Source: Candidatus Rickettsiella viridis | GTDB taxonomy: Bacteria; Pseudomonadota; Gammaproteobacteria; Diplorickettsiales; Diplorickettsiaceae | Reading direction: 5' to 3' | Length of the DNA: 64,000 bases | Assembly: GCF_003966755.1 (NCBI RefSeq) | Contig: NZ_AP018005.1 | Location: 1,054,001-1,118,000, forward strand | Shown here: piece by piece, positions 39,242-48,511 of the stretch | Layout of the letters: each line of letters starts with the position of its first letter | How positions within the stretch are numbered: position 1 is the first letter of the stretch | Notes under the pieces: model-generated | What the model saw: the letters and a program-made list of their open reading frames with translations, nothing else | Databases searched by the model: none | What the model was told of the DNA's origin: nothing | Program-made: the position numbers and the translations under genes

Positions 39242-39886
39242 TTGAAATTAACGTCACGTGATGTGGATATCTTACGATTTATTAATGAATTTGGTTTTTG
39301 TGAAATGCCTCAGCTCAATCAACGCTTTGGCTTACGAAAACCTAGAAACTATCAAGTAATTAATAAGTTGATTCGTCATCATTTAGTACAGCATGAACGA
39401 ATCTTTTATAAGCAGCATGGATTATTTCGCTTAACCGCTGCAGGAGCACGATTTACTCCATTACCTCCGTTGCATCGAGTTCCCTTGGCTAACTATCGGC
39501 ATGATCTGACGGTATTAACTCTCTATTTAAAGTTTAGGGACCTTTACCCCGATGTGACCTGGATCAGTGAACGAAAACTAAAACATGATAAATATAAGCT
39601 CGGTGTAGGCCAGCACGGCCATTTACCTGATGGCGTCTTAGTATTTCCCGACGATAAACAAATTGCTATTGAAGTTGAATTGTCTCACAAAAGTAAGCTT
39701 CGTTTAGACGATATTTTAAAGTCCTATGCCAGCCAGTTCTCAATTCAAGAAGTTTGGTATTTTTGTAAGGAATCTATGCAACCGCGATTACAGGAGGCAA
39801 CCAAAGCGATGTCGTTTGTTAAAATTTACTTACTGAAGCATTTTTTAGAAAAACAACCAACAAATTATCATGTCAGTACAGGATAA
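39242..39886 (+). CDS. Winged-helix replication-relaxation/mobilisation-type protein
   Basis: A 214-residue protein with an N-terminal winged-helix region (LTSRDVDILRFINEFG, QVINKLIRHHLV) and a C-terminal alpha/beta domain with VEVELSHKSKLRLDDIL, matching the general pattern of the replication-relaxation (Replic_Relax) family. Such proteins sit beside coupling-protein genes on plasmids and integrative elements. It starts at TTG (39242) with TTAGGA upstream, and its end overlaps the coupling-protein gene by 17 bases. It may bind the inverted repeat at 38891-38986. Whether it nicks DNA is not known. Confidence 0.65.
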   Translation: MKLTSRDVDILRFINEFGFCEMPQLNQRFGLRKPRNYQVINKLIRHHLVQHERIFYKQHGLFRLTAAGARFTPLPPLHRVPLANYRHDLTVLTLYLKFRDLYPDVTWISERKLKHDKYKLGVGQHGHLPDGVLVFPDDKQIAIEVELSHKSKLRLDDILKSYASQFSIQEVWYFCKESMQPRLQEATKAMSFVKIYLLKHFLEKQPTNYHVSTG

Positions 39887-41561
39887 CAGTTTCTTACAAC
39901 GTCCACGAGAAGCCATTCAGTGCTTGTTAATTGGCCTCTGTTGTTTATGGCAACTCGGGGTAGGATTACTGGGTCTTTTGTGTTTTCTTGTTTTTATCCG
40001 AGGACTTCGTTATTCCGTTTGGCAGATATTTTTAACAGGTATTTCATTGGCGGTTTACAGTTGTTTTTTGATGGAATGGCAAGCGCATTTTACATTGTCT
40101 TTCCTTAAGCTCATCGACGATGGCTTTGTTGACCATCTTATGTTTTGGAAAACCTTGTTCACCCAAGGTTTTCCGGTTGCGCTGGGAGTTGCGTATCAGC
40201 AAGCCTTTTATTATTTAGTCGGATTTCCGCTACTGTTGGCTAGTGTATTAGGCATGACCGAATGGATTCCTAATTCTACGCATGAATGGGAATTAAAAGC
40301 GATTCAACGTGGCAAAGCATTATCTTATCGGAACCCTTGGCATAAACGCTTGACTCGTCAAAATAAAAAAAACGAGGACGGAACCTTATTAGGCATTTCT
40401 GCGACGAAGGAAGCGGTTATTATTCCCGACGCTGCCGTGAATCAAATGGCTTTAGTATTAGGCACAACCGGCGGCGGGAAAACGATAACCTTACGCCGTT
40501 TTTATCAACGCGCACTACAGAAGACCTATCCACTGATTATCGTCGATGGTAAGCCTACCCAAGAAAATGTGACCTGGCTTCAGAAAAAATCTCAAGACTA
40601 TCAACGCGCTTTCTATGGATTTAACTGTGGAGATTATCATCACTACGATCCCTTAGCACACGGTGGCTATACAGAACTGAAAGATAAACTAATTAGCCTC
40701 AAAGATCACTGGGAAAATGATTATTATCGTTCTATTGCTGAAGATTACTTACAAACCACATTTGAAGTATTACTGACGCTAAAAAAGAACTTTGATTTAA
40801 AAACGATTGTTAATTGCTTAGATTTTCAAGAACTCGCTCTCAAAACACGCGCCATTACCGATCAATCACTAAAAAAGCGTGTATCCCGTTTGCAGCGTTA
40901 TGACACGAAGGACATTACTGGTTTGCAAGCACATTTAAATCTGCTCATTTACTCTGAGCTTGGGATTTTTTTTGAAAAAACGAAAAACACATTTAATCTG
41001 GCAGAAGTCATCCAGTCAGGCAGTATTGTGTACTTTGCTTTGCCGGCACTACGTTTCCCCAGTTTTGCTAAAGTTTTAGGCAAATTAATTATTAACGATA
41101 TTAAGGCTGTTATTGACCGCTTAGAAACCAAACAGCGTATTTTTACTATTTTTGATGAGTTTTCTGTATTTGCAGGTGAGCAGGTCTTAAATCTTGTCAA
41201 TATGGGACGTGGAAAAGGAATCCATGCTATTTTTGGCACCCAAGGTTTGGCAGACTTAAAACGAGTCGATACTGACTTTGAAAAGCAAGTCTTAAATTGC
41301 GTTAATACGTTAATCTGCCATCGGCTTAATGATCATGAAAGTGCAGAGAGCATCGCCTGTTGGGTAGGTACGCAAGATGGATTTGATATTACGGCGCAGA
41401 TCAGCGAAGACGCCTCAACGGGGATGGGTAGTGTAAAACGTAATAAATCCTTTATTATTCATCCTGACTCAATAAAACAAGATTTACAGCCAGGCGAAGC
41501 CTTTTATATCAGTAAAGTAGGAAAATTTTTCTGGCAAAAGGTGAAAGTAACTTACTCGTAA
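39870..41561 (+). CDS. traD: Type IV coupling protein (TraD/VirD4-like ATPase)
   Basis: Brings the DNA-protein substrate to the secretion channel. The 563-residue product has N-terminal hydrophobic segments (about 15-130), Walker A LGTTGGGKT near 196-205 and Walker B FTIFDEFSVFAG near 424-434. The segment GRGKGIHAIFGTQGLADL follows, as in TraD and VirD4. It overlaps the mobilisation gene. Expression is probably separate from virB2-B11, which begins 1.6 kb further on. The symbol is by family only. Confidence 0.88.
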   Translation: MSVQDNSFLQRPREAIQCLLIGLCCLWQLGVGLLGLLCFLVFIRGLRYSVWQIFLTGISLAVYSCFLMEWQAHFTLSFLKLIDDGFVDHLMFWKTLFTQGFPVALGVAYQQAFYYLVGFPLLLASVLGMTEWIPNSTHEWELKAIQRGKALSYRNPWHKRLTRQNKKNEDGTLLGISATKEAVIIPDAAVNQMALVLGTTGGGKTITLRRFYQRALQKTYPLIIVDGKPTQENVTWLQKKSQDYQRAFYGFNCGDYHHYDPLAHGGYTELKDKLISLKDHWENDYYRSIAEDYLQTTFEVLLTLKKNFDLKTIVNCLDFQELALKTRAITDQSLKKRVSRLQRYDTKDITGLQAHLNLLIYSELGIFFEKTKNTFNLAEVIQSGSIVYFALPALRFPSFAKVLGKLIINDIKAVIDRLETKQRIFTIFDEFSVFAGEQVLNLVNMGRGKGIHAIFGTQGLADLKRVDTDFEKQVLNCVNTLICHRLNDHESAESIACWVGTQDGFDITAQISEDASTGMGSVKRNKSFIIHPDSIKQDLQPGEAFYISKVGKFFWQKVKVTYS

Positions 41562-42137
41562 AAATAGCTACAGAATATTTCTGTTACCATTAAAATTCGT
41601 ACCTTACAAAAAATACAGTTAAATAAGATAGTTTTTTATGTTAACAATGTGAAAAGGTTTGTGATCTTTTTTATTTCAGGCACAGGCGTTGCCTGTGTGT
41701 TTCGCGCCTGTTAATTCAGTATTCTTAATAAATTCCGTTCAGTCGCTATCATGCGGCAAACCGCATACAAGGAGGCTAACGCATTAAGGGTTTAGTACCG
41801 TTTAATGTTTAGAAGATTCATTTTCTCTTTAGATTAACTGACTGACCATGGTTCGCATGTTTATGTTTTATAAAACTTCTGAGTTTTTGTAATCTTAAAC
41901 AGTGGTAAGTTGTGCTTGTTTTTTTAATAGAATTTAAATTTATTTTCCTTAATAAATTCTCTAAAAAATACTAATTTAATAACGCACTATTATTGACAAA
42001 AACACTATAAATATAGTATATTTAAGGAATAAATTAAAAAATGAGAAAAATAAAACATCTTAAGAAAGCGCTGATAGTCAGGACTACGAATCCTAGCCTA
42101 CCAGCTAACCACAATCTACTATATCGGAGTAAATTAA
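41562..42137. other. Intergenic region with small hairpins and a promoter
   Basis: 576 bases without a convincing gene. Hairpins CACAGGC/GCCTGTG (41681-41697) and ATGCGG/CCGCAT (41751-41766), and a strong promoter (41993-42022). The short frame beginning at 42041 overlaps the next gene and is not supported. Confidence 0.6.
41993..42022 (+). promoter_or_regulatory. Sigma70-type promoter for the 42138 gene
   Basis: TTGACA (41993-41998), an 18-base spacer, and TATATT (42017-42022). Transcription would start near 42029, giving a leader of about 110 bases before the gene at 42138. Confidence 0.7.
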
Positions 42138-42872
42138 ATGGCTTCCACTATAATACACCAATCCAATACCCTACAACAATTAGCTTTGAATTGTTTGCCC
42201 GGCAGCAGAAAAATTATCCAGTGTTTACACAAATTAGAAAAAAAATTTGAACGTGACTTTCATGGAGAAGATATTCTTTCTGAAATGGAAGAAGATGAAA
42301 AATCCGCTTATGAGCTATTTGGTAAAAATATTATACCTCATGAAAATTTTTACTCACTGTACTATGCTCAAGACGACATAATAAAGTGCTTAAGAAAAGT
42401 TGCAGACGATATCGAATCCTATAACGCGCTTGAAAAATTCTTAACCCTTTTTGGGGAGCAAGTAGAACTGCAAAAAAATCGATATTCTACTAAAAAAAAC
42501 CAGAGAACTGGAACCTACGAATTCACCACGCTTAAAAAGTTGACGTTGGATTGTTTACCCGATAACCAAGAAATTATTAAGCGCATCCACGATTTAAAAA
42601 AGCAACTTAAGGTTGTTTTATCTAAAATGAGAACAGCTAAAAAATCCGCTTATGCCCTAATAAGTGGAAATGTTATATCGCATCAACCTTTTTACTTACT
42701 CTATGTTTGCCAAGACAACATAATAAGGGAGCTAAGACAAGCCGCAAACGATATTGAAGACTGCAATGGATTTAGAAAGTTTTTACATATTTTTTCTGAT
42801 CAAGCACAACTCGGAAAGGTCCAACGTAATATTAAAAATGATAGAGCAGTATGTCATGACTATTGTGCTTAA
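42138..42872 (+). CDS. Hypothetical protein with internal duplication
   Basis: A 244-residue, soluble, helical protein made of two similar halves of about 115 residues. Compare LALNCLPGSRKIIQCLHKL with LTLDCLPDNQEIIKRIHDL, and FYSLYYAQDDIIKCLR with FYLLYVCQDNIIRELR. No family is recognised. GGAG lies before the ATG at 42138 and a strong promoter is 115 bases upstream, so it is probably expressed on its own. It lies between the coupling protein and the virB operon, where cargo or immunity genes are common. Function unknown. Confidence 0.65.
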   Translation: MASTIIHQSNTLQQLALNCLPGSRKIIQCLHKLEKKFERDFHGEDILSEMEEDEKSAYELFGKNIIPHENFYSLYYAQDDIIKCLRKVADDIESYNALEKFLTLFGEQVELQKNRYSTKKNQRTGTYEFTTLKKLTLDCLPDNQEIIKRIHDLKKQLKVVLSKMRTAKKSAYALISGNVISHQPFYLLYVCQDNIIRELRQAANDIEDCNGFRKFLHIFSDQAQLGKVQRNIKNDRAVCHDYCA

Positions 42873-43176
42873 CAAGCATCCTATGTGACTATTCATAAAA
42901 TACCCTCCTCCATAAGGGGGAGAGCTAAAAAATTTATAACAGTCATTTAGCTAACTGTTGCTCTTGGGAGGGATAATTCCTCCTGCCGTATGGCAACCCA
43001 CCCTTTATTAAAACAACAAAAAAATGCTTAATCCTTACTTTTAACGATCAACTTATTAACAAAAAAGGATAAAAAATCAGGAGTGGGTAATAGAGAAAAA
43101 TGCTTAATTTTAGCTGCATTAAAATAAAAAATACGTTAAAATAAAGCTATTAAAATAAGCTTTTTAGCAAAGACCC
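42873..43176. other. Intergenic region upstream of the virB operon
   Basis: 304 bases without a gene, holding small G/C-rich hairpins (GGGAGG/CCTCC near 42967 and TGCC-gtat-GGCA near 42983) and, near 43144-43165, AAAGCT/AGCTTT. The virB promoter probably lies here, but I cannot fix its position. Confidence 0.5.
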
Positions 43177-43500
43177 ATGATGGCTGATCGATTTAAAAAA
43201 GGAAATAAAATTTATCAAGTTCTGCTTCGTTCTCCCCTTATTATTTTCCCTTTTATTTTTTCTTCATCTGTATGGGCTTTTGGCGGTGATACGCCGGTCA
43301 GTCAAGGACTTAACTATGTGATTGATGCCGTTTATGGCGCAACCGGATTATCGATTGCTACCGTCGCTATTATTGGCATGGGCTTACTCTGTGCAGGCCA
43401 TTATTTAGAATGGAAACGATTTCTACAAACCTTAGTCGGCATTGCTATTATGTTTGGTGCGGGTGGTGTCGCCAGAGCATTACATCTATTAATTTCTTAG
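43177..43500 (+). CDS. virB2: VirB2-like major pilin subunit
   Basis: A 107-residue protein with a hydrophobic leader ending near SSSVWA, then a short loop and two hydrophobic helices (YGATGLSIATVAIIGMGLL and LQTLVGIAIMFGAGGVA). That is the size and layout of VirB2/TrbC pilins, which polymerise into the T4SS pilus. It is the first gene of the virB operon and is followed by virB3 after 24 bases. Confidence 0.85.
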   Translation: MMADRFKKGNKIYQVLLRSPLIIFPFIFSSSVWAFGGDTPVSQGLNYVIDAVYGATGLSIATVAIIGMGLLCAGHYLEWKRFLQTLVGIAIMFGAGGVARALHLLIS

Positions 43501-43524
43501 GAACAAATAATAAAAGGAGCTCGC

Positions 43525-43824
43525 TTGAGCAAAGATTACCAACTTGAAGTCGATCCGTTAGCGTTAGCCTTAACACGGCCACCGCTTTTTATGGGTGTTC
43601 CCATGCGTTTGTTTTTTGCAAATCTGGCAATCAACATGATGTTGTGTATTGATTTACACACATTAATAGGGATTCCATTATTTGGCCTAGTTCATCTGAT
43701 TTTATTTCGCCTAACGATGAAGGATTTACAGTTTTTCCGCGTATGGCTGAAATACCTGACACAAACGCCGCCCGTATTGAATCATTCGTTTTGGGGCGGC
43801 ACGAATAGTTACCAACTAGAGTAA
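43525..43824 (+). CDS. virB3: VirB3-like inner-membrane T4SS protein
   Basis: A 99-residue protein with two adjacent hydrophobic segments (about 28-60) and the typical start LALALTRPPLFMGVPM. It starts at TTG (43525) with AAAGGAG at good spacing; no ATG is available. VirB3 works with VirB4 in pilus assembly, and virB4 follows within 50 bases. A 15-codon frame (43843-43890) overlaps the virB4 start and may be a leader. Confidence 0.87.
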   Translation: MSKDYQLEVDPLALALTRPPLFMGVPMRLFFANLAINMMLCIDLHTLIGIPLFGLVHLILFRLTMKDLQFFRVWLKYLTQTPPVLNHSFWGGTNSYQLE

Positions 43825-43874
43825 AAAACGGTGTTAACAAAAATGAAAAAACGAAAAAAGCAAGCGGGATTTAA

Positions 43875-46265
43875 ATGGAACCCCTTTTAAAAAGGGAAAC
43901 CAATGCTTCACAACATATTAATATTATAGGCCACTATAACAACGATACCTTGATCGATAAAAACGGTCAGTTAATTCAAATTATTCGATTAGCGGGTATT
44001 GACGGTATTACACAAAGCGAGGAAATCTTAGACGCCTATAAAAACCGCCGCAATAGTTTGTTTAAACACTTTTCGTCGGAATACGCTGTTTATTTTTGGA
44101 CGGTGGGTCGCCAAACCACGGAGTATCCAGGCGGTGAATTTAAACCAGGATTTGCGCAGCAACTAAATGAAAACTATCGCAAAAGAATACAGCAGCAGCC
44201 TTTATTCCATCATGAACACTATGCAGGCATCGTCACAAAACCGGCCGAAGGTGTGTTAAATCAAGGGTTTGATTGGATCAAAAAATTAAGCCAGCAAGCA
44301 GACCACATCGCACAGCAACGACAACTAGCCAAAACACAGCTTGCCTTGACGGCCATCACACAGAATGTACTGCAAACCTTAGCAGATTATCAACCACAAC
44401 TACTCAGTCTTTATCAAAAAGGCGAACAGCTTTTTTCAGAGCCACTAGAATTTATAGGCCAATTAATTAACTACGATAAGTATTCTGTACCGCTACTGTT
44501 CCAAGATGCTTCAACCTATCTACCGAGAAAGCGGCTGTTTTTTAATCGTCATTCAGGAACCATAGAATGCCGTGCCAGTGATCATAGCAAAAAATTTGCG
44601 GCGGTACTCGCTATTAAAGCGTATCCATCCATCACCTACCAAGGTTTATTAGACAGTTTAAATAGCTTACGAGCGGAATATACCTTAACCCAATCGTTTC
44701 GGTTCTATGATCGCCATTTAGCTAAAACCCGTTTACGGGATCAGCAACACGATATGCAGCAAACTCAAGAAGAATCCCTACGTCAAACCGAGCAGATCGA
44801 CGAGGCCTTTGATGATGCGGCTAGTGGCGAAGCGGGTTATGGTCAACACCATTTTACTCTAGTTTGCTATGCCGACAGTCAAAAACAACTTAACCAACAG
44901 GTGAGTGAGATCATCGCTTTGTTTTCCGATCGCGACATTGTATGTGTTCGAGAAGACATGGCCTGTGAATGCGGCTTCTGGGCGCAATTACCTGGAAATT
45001 TTTCTTATATTGTCAGGGAAGCGGACATCTCTACAAAAAATATGGCCGCATTGGCGAGCTTACATAATTCGCCTATCGGAAAATTTAAGGATAATTTCTG
45101 GGGTGATGCGGTGACGGTGTTAGAAACCTTATCGGGCAGTCCTTATTATTTTAATTTTCACGATAAGGATGTCGGTAATTTTATTGTTGTCGGTGCAACC
45201 GGCAGTGGTAAAACGGTATTAGTTGGCTTTCTCATTACCCAAAGTATGAAATTCGGTGGCAAACGGGTTATTTTCGATAAAGATCGCGGTTTAGAAATTT
45301 TAGTTAGGGCCTTGGGGGGCATCTATGAGGTGTTAAAACCAGGTATAGCAACTGGCTTTAATCCTTGTCAATTAGCGGATACTAAAGAAAACCGCACATT
45401 TTTATTACAGCTTTTTAAACAACTTTTAAAATCTTGCCATAAACCATTTGACGAACAAGAAATAAAAACCATTGAAGAGGCGATTACGGGGATGTATCGC
45501 TTAAATCCCGAAGAACGCCAATTTTGCCATATTGCGCCATTTTTCGGCGCGAATATTCCAGGTTCGCTGCGTGCACGATTTGAACTGTGGCACAGTGGCC
45601 GTGAACAGGCTTGGCTGTTTGACAATACGGGTGATTGTTTTGAACAAGATCACTACAACGCTGACGTTATTGGTTTGGACTTAAGCCATATTCTCAAAGA
45701 CGAATGCTGCAAAACACCCACGTTAATGTATTTGTTGCATCGCTTTAGTCAGCAGCTCGAAGGCCAGCGTGGCATGATTTTTCTTGATGAAGGCTGGCTT
45801 GCCTTACAAGATGAATACTTTAAAAAAATTATCAATGATTTATCGCGTACACCACGTAAGAAAAACAATTTTTTTGGTCTGGCTACACAAGCAGCTTACG
45901 ATACCTTGTCATCAGCCATTCAAACGCCGATTAATGAAGCGGCCGCCTGCAAAATCTTTTTTCCTAATCCCAGTGCGGATAGAAAAACGTATATTGAGGG
46001 CTTTGGTTTAAGCGAACGTGAATTTGAACTTATTAAAACCTTACCGAGTGAAAGTCATTATTTTTTGCTTAATTATGGTCGAGGTAAAGAATCCGTTGTC
46101 TTAAGAGCAAATTTACACGGCTTAGACGATGAAATTGCCGTTATTTCAGGACGAAAAGAAACCGTAGCCTTATTGGATAGCATTCGTGCAGAAGTCGGGG
46201 ATGACCCCAACATCTGGTTACCCATTTTCCAGCAACGAAGAAAAGTGAAGAAAATAGGATGTTAA
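43875..46265 (+). CDS. virB4: VirB4-like T4SS ATPase
   Basis: The energising ATPase of the secretion channel. The 796-residue length is typical. Walker A VVGATGSGKTVL is near 437-448 and Walker B MIFLDEGWLAL near 633-643. The N-terminal half resembles CagE/TrbE/VirB domains (IGHYNNDTLIDKNGQLIQI). It overlaps virB5 by 7 bases. No internal stop or frameshift is seen. Confidence 0.94.
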   Translation: MEPLLKRETNASQHINIIGHYNNDTLIDKNGQLIQIIRLAGIDGITQSEEILDAYKNRRNSLFKHFSSEYAVYFWTVGRQTTEYPGGEFKPGFAQQLNENYRKRIQQQPLFHHEHYAGIVTKPAEGVLNQGFDWIKKLSQQADHIAQQRQLAKTQLALTAITQNVLQTLADYQPQLLSLYQKGEQLFSEPLEFIGQLINYDKYSVPLLFQDASTYLPRKRLFFNRHSGTIECRASDHSKKFAAVLAIKAYPSITYQGLLDSLNSLRAEYTLTQSFRFYDRHLAKTRLRDQQHDMQQTQEESLRQTEQIDEAFDDAASGEAGYGQHHFTLVCYADSQKQLNQQVSEIIALFSDRDIVCVREDMACECGFWAQLPGNFSYIVREADISTKNMAALASLHNSPIGKFKDNFWGDAVTVLETLSGSPYYFNFHDKDVGNFIVVGATGSGKTVLVGFLITQSMKFGGKRVIFDKDRGLEILVRALGGIYEVLKPGIATGFNPCQLADTKENRTFLLQLFKQLLKSCHKPFDEQEIKTIEEAITGMYRLNPEERQFCHIAPFFGANIPGSLRARFELWHSGREQAWLFDNTGDCFEQDHYNADVIGLDLSHILKDECCKTPTLMYLLHRFSQQLEGQRGMIFLDEGWLALQDEYFKKIINDLSRTPRKKNNFFGLATQAAYDTLSSAIQTPINEAAACKIFFPNPSADRKTYIEGFGLSEREFELIKTLPSESHYFLLNYGRGKESVVLRANLHGLDDEIAVISGRKETVALLDSIRAEVGDDPNIWLPIFQQRRKVKKIGC

Positions 46266-46960
46266 CGACTCAATTGAGCTTGGCTCCTGTGATTAAAATT
46301 ACTATTCTTAGTTTACTCATCCTTTTACCGCTTCCCAGTGCCGCAGATCCGATTAGTGACCTATTGATGATCGCCGAACAAATTCAAGGCTATCAACAGC
46401 AGATTTCCGGCATACAAAATACCATTGCAGGGTTAACGGACCAAATTCAAGCAGCGGTATCGGGTCAGTCTGAATGGGGACGCTGGCAATTTACCGATCA
46501 TCAATCCTGGGGCGAAAACACCGATCAGTGGCAAGCTATCCTTAATATGACCGGAAAAGGCGGCAATAGCAGTCTATTAGGCCAAACCCTTCATTTTCTG
46601 GAGAAGGAATTCCCTGTGGATACACCACTCTATAACCAGGTTAATCCGAATAAATGCGATCAAGCTTACTATGCCTTAAAAGCAAAAACGGCCTTAGCCG
46701 CGAGAGCCGCTAGTCAATTGGGTTATGACAAGATTCAAGAACAGATTAACTATGCCAATCAATTACGCCAGCAGATTGGTAGTACAACAACACTGAAACA
46801 ATCGCTAGATTTACAGAGTCGACTAACTATAGAGAACAATCTGATTCAATTAGAGACACTGCGTCAGTTAGCACTGCTCAATCAACAACACGCGATTGAT
46901 GCACAAGCGGAAGTCAATGATGCCATACAAACGGCTCGTTTTCTGAGTACGAAATTTTGA
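46259..46960 (+). CDS. virB5: VirB5/TrbJ-like pilus-tip protein
   Basis: A 233-residue periplasmic protein with a signal peptide ending near LPSAADP and then long Gln-rich helices (IQGYQQQISGIQNTIAG, LNQQHAIDAQAEVNDA), as in VirB5 and TrbJ. These are minor pilus components that sit at the tip and contact the recipient. It overlaps virB4 by 7 bases and lies before a tiny lipoprotein gene. Confidence 0.82.
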   Translation: MLTTQLSLAPVIKITILSLLILLPLPSAADPISDLLMIAEQIQGYQQQISGIQNTIAGLTDQIQAAVSGQSEWGRWQFTDHQSWGENTDQWQAILNMTGKGGNSSLLGQTLHFLEKEFPVDTPLYNQVNPNKCDQAYYALKAKTALAARAASQLGYDKIQEQINYANQLRQQIGSTTTLKQSLDLQSRLTIENNLIQLETLRQLALLNQQHAIDAQAEVNDAIQTARFLSTKF

Positions 46961-46991
46961 AGGCAATACCAAGTAATGGAGGAGTTAACAA

Positions 46992-47123
46992 ATGAGGCAA
47001 TATCTATCGGCATTATTAGCACTGTTTTTAGTCTTATCGCTAAGCGGCTGTGTAACTAAACCACTGCAAGCCCCTTGTGATGCAAATGCCACGTTTTGTG
47101 GCACTAAAACTAAAATTAATTAG
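46992..47123 (+). CDS. Small lipoprotein, VirB7/TrbK-like
   Basis: A 43-residue reading frame from ATG 46992 with GGAGGAG upstream. It has a basic start, a hydrophobic segment and the lipobox LSGC, then a short polar tail with two more Cys residues. Size, lipobox and position between virB5 and virB6 match VirB7-type lipoproteins that stabilise VirB9, or entry-exclusion lipoproteins such as TrbK. It is too short for most gene finders. Confidence 0.75.
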   Translation: MRQYLSALLALFLVLSLSGCVTKPLQAPCDANATFCGTKTKIN

Positions 47124-47144
47124 TGGTAAATGGAGAAAATATTT

Positions 47145-47504
47145 ATGCGATTATTTTTACCTTTTAAACAATTTATTTTATTTAGCGTCTTATTCACTAG
47201 TTTTAGTCTTTTGGCCGCCTGTGGTCATAAAAATCCTTTACTTGATACAAACATGATTCAAGTTATGGATGAAGAGTTTTTCTTACGAGGAGGCAGTTAT
47301 CCTATTGACGAATGTGCCTATTATTACAGTTATTCTAAACAAAATTATTCGTTAAAAAAGAAATGTAATGAGTGGACACAAGAATATTATCGTCGCTTAA
47401 TCGATAGACATGTTATTCCCACTACGACTACCGTAGAAGATTTGAGAGACCCTACTTTTTGGAAAAAAATAAAAGCGTTACATTTCCTTGGTAAAGAACA
47501 ATGA
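47145..47504 (+). CDS. Lipoprotein of the T4SS cluster
   Basis: A small lipoprotein (119 residues from the chosen start) with signal sequence and lipobox LLAACG. The rest is polar, with several Tyr and two Cys. A longer frame starts at 47130, but there the GGAG acts as ribosome site for the ATG at 47145, which I prefer. No family is recognised. It overlaps the virB6 start by 4 bases, so it is part of the operon. It may be an envelope accessory or exclusion factor. Confidence 0.7.
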   Translation: MRLFLPFKQFILFSVLFTSFSLLAACGHKNPLLDTNMIQVMDEEFFLRGGSYPIDECAYYYSYSKQNYSLKKKCNEWTQEYYRRLIDRHVIPTTTTVEDLRDPTFWKKIKALHFLGKEQ

Positions 47505-48511
47505 GCACGCTTTCTGTTAATACATTCATAACTGATACCTTAAGTGCTGTCGATCAAACGATTGAAGGTTTTGTTCATAACGTCTATCAACAGTTTCTAC
47601 AACAGTATGGCTATGCTTTGACGTTGTTATGTACTGTTTATATTCTTGTATTAGGTTATCGTTTTACGTTACATACTTTGAGTGCTGATTTTAACACGCT
47701 TAATCGGCATATCCTTGTTTTACTCATGGTTTATGGCCTAATAATAAACTGGTCTTTATACCAGCTTTTTATCTACAATATTTTTACTAATGAACCTAAC
47801 CACATAGCTCAAATTATTGTTAATGCTTCCAATCATCAGTTTACGACGGATAAAACAATAGCAGAGGCTTTAAACCAAGTTTATGGTATAGGCATGAGTG
47901 CGGCCGGAAAATTATTGAGTAGTTTTACTATCCAAAAATTTTTATGCGCTATTCTCGTTATCATTTTTACCTTTTTATGTTCTCTTACCGCCTTAGCACT
48001 TTTAATCTACGCTAAACTTGCGATGGCCATTGGTTTGGCCTTAGGTCCTCTTTTTCTACCTTTTATGCTTTGGGAATCCACACGCGGTTGGTTTGTGAGT
48101 TGGTTGCAAAAGTTATTTAATTTTTCACTAATCCCGATTATCACCGCAAGTATTTTATCGTTGATGCTTTCGCTGATAAATTTGGTGTTACCGGACCTTA
48201 ATCAGCAAGCGCTTCAAGGTGCTCCTGATTTTTTTACAGTAGGACTGTTTGGTGGTTTATCGTTAGTAACCGCCTTTTTATTAAAACAAAGTTTATCGAT
48301 TGCCAGTAGTTTAAGTGGTGGATTGACCTTAAGCGCATTAGGTCAGATAGGCAGTATGGTGAAATCAGCTTTAAATACCACGGGAGTTAATTCAGCCGCG
48401 CGTTTAACCGGAAAAGGTCTTAAATCTGCTGGAAGCGCAATGGTAAAAAAAGCGCAAGGTCAAAAACAATCAGCTATTCATTCAGCGGTAGAACAGGGAA
48501 AAAATAATTGA
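47501..48511 (+). CDS. virB6: VirB6/TrbL-like polytopic channel protein
   Basis: A 336-residue inner-membrane protein with about six hydrophobic segments, a central region ALALLIYAKLAMAIGLALG followed by LFLPFMLWESTRGWF, and a Gly/Lys-rich cytosolic tail, as in VirB6 and TrbL. VirB6 forms the inner-membrane part of the T4SS channel. The stop is directly followed by the virB8 start. Confidence 0.88.
   Translation: MSTLSVNTFITDTLSAVDQTIEGFVHNVYQQFLQQYGYALTLLCTVYILVLGYRFTLHTLSADFNTLNRHILVLLMVYGLIINWSLYQLFIYNIFTNEPNHIAQIIVNASNHQFTTDKTIAEALNQVYGIGMSAAGKLLSSFTIQKFLCAILVIIFTFLCSLTALALLIYAKLAMAIGLALGPLFLPFMLWESTRGWFVSWLQKLFNFSLIPIITASILSLMLSLINLVLPDLNQQALQGAPDFFTVGLFGGLSLVTAFLLKQSLSIASSLSGGLTLSALGQIGSMVKSALNTTGVNSAARLTGKGLKSAGSAMVKKAQGQKQSAIHSAVEQGKNN

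Noticed and set aside
42041..42250. 69-codon frame after the strong promoter
   Set aside because: It overlaps the better supported gene at 42138 in another frame, with no recognisable features.
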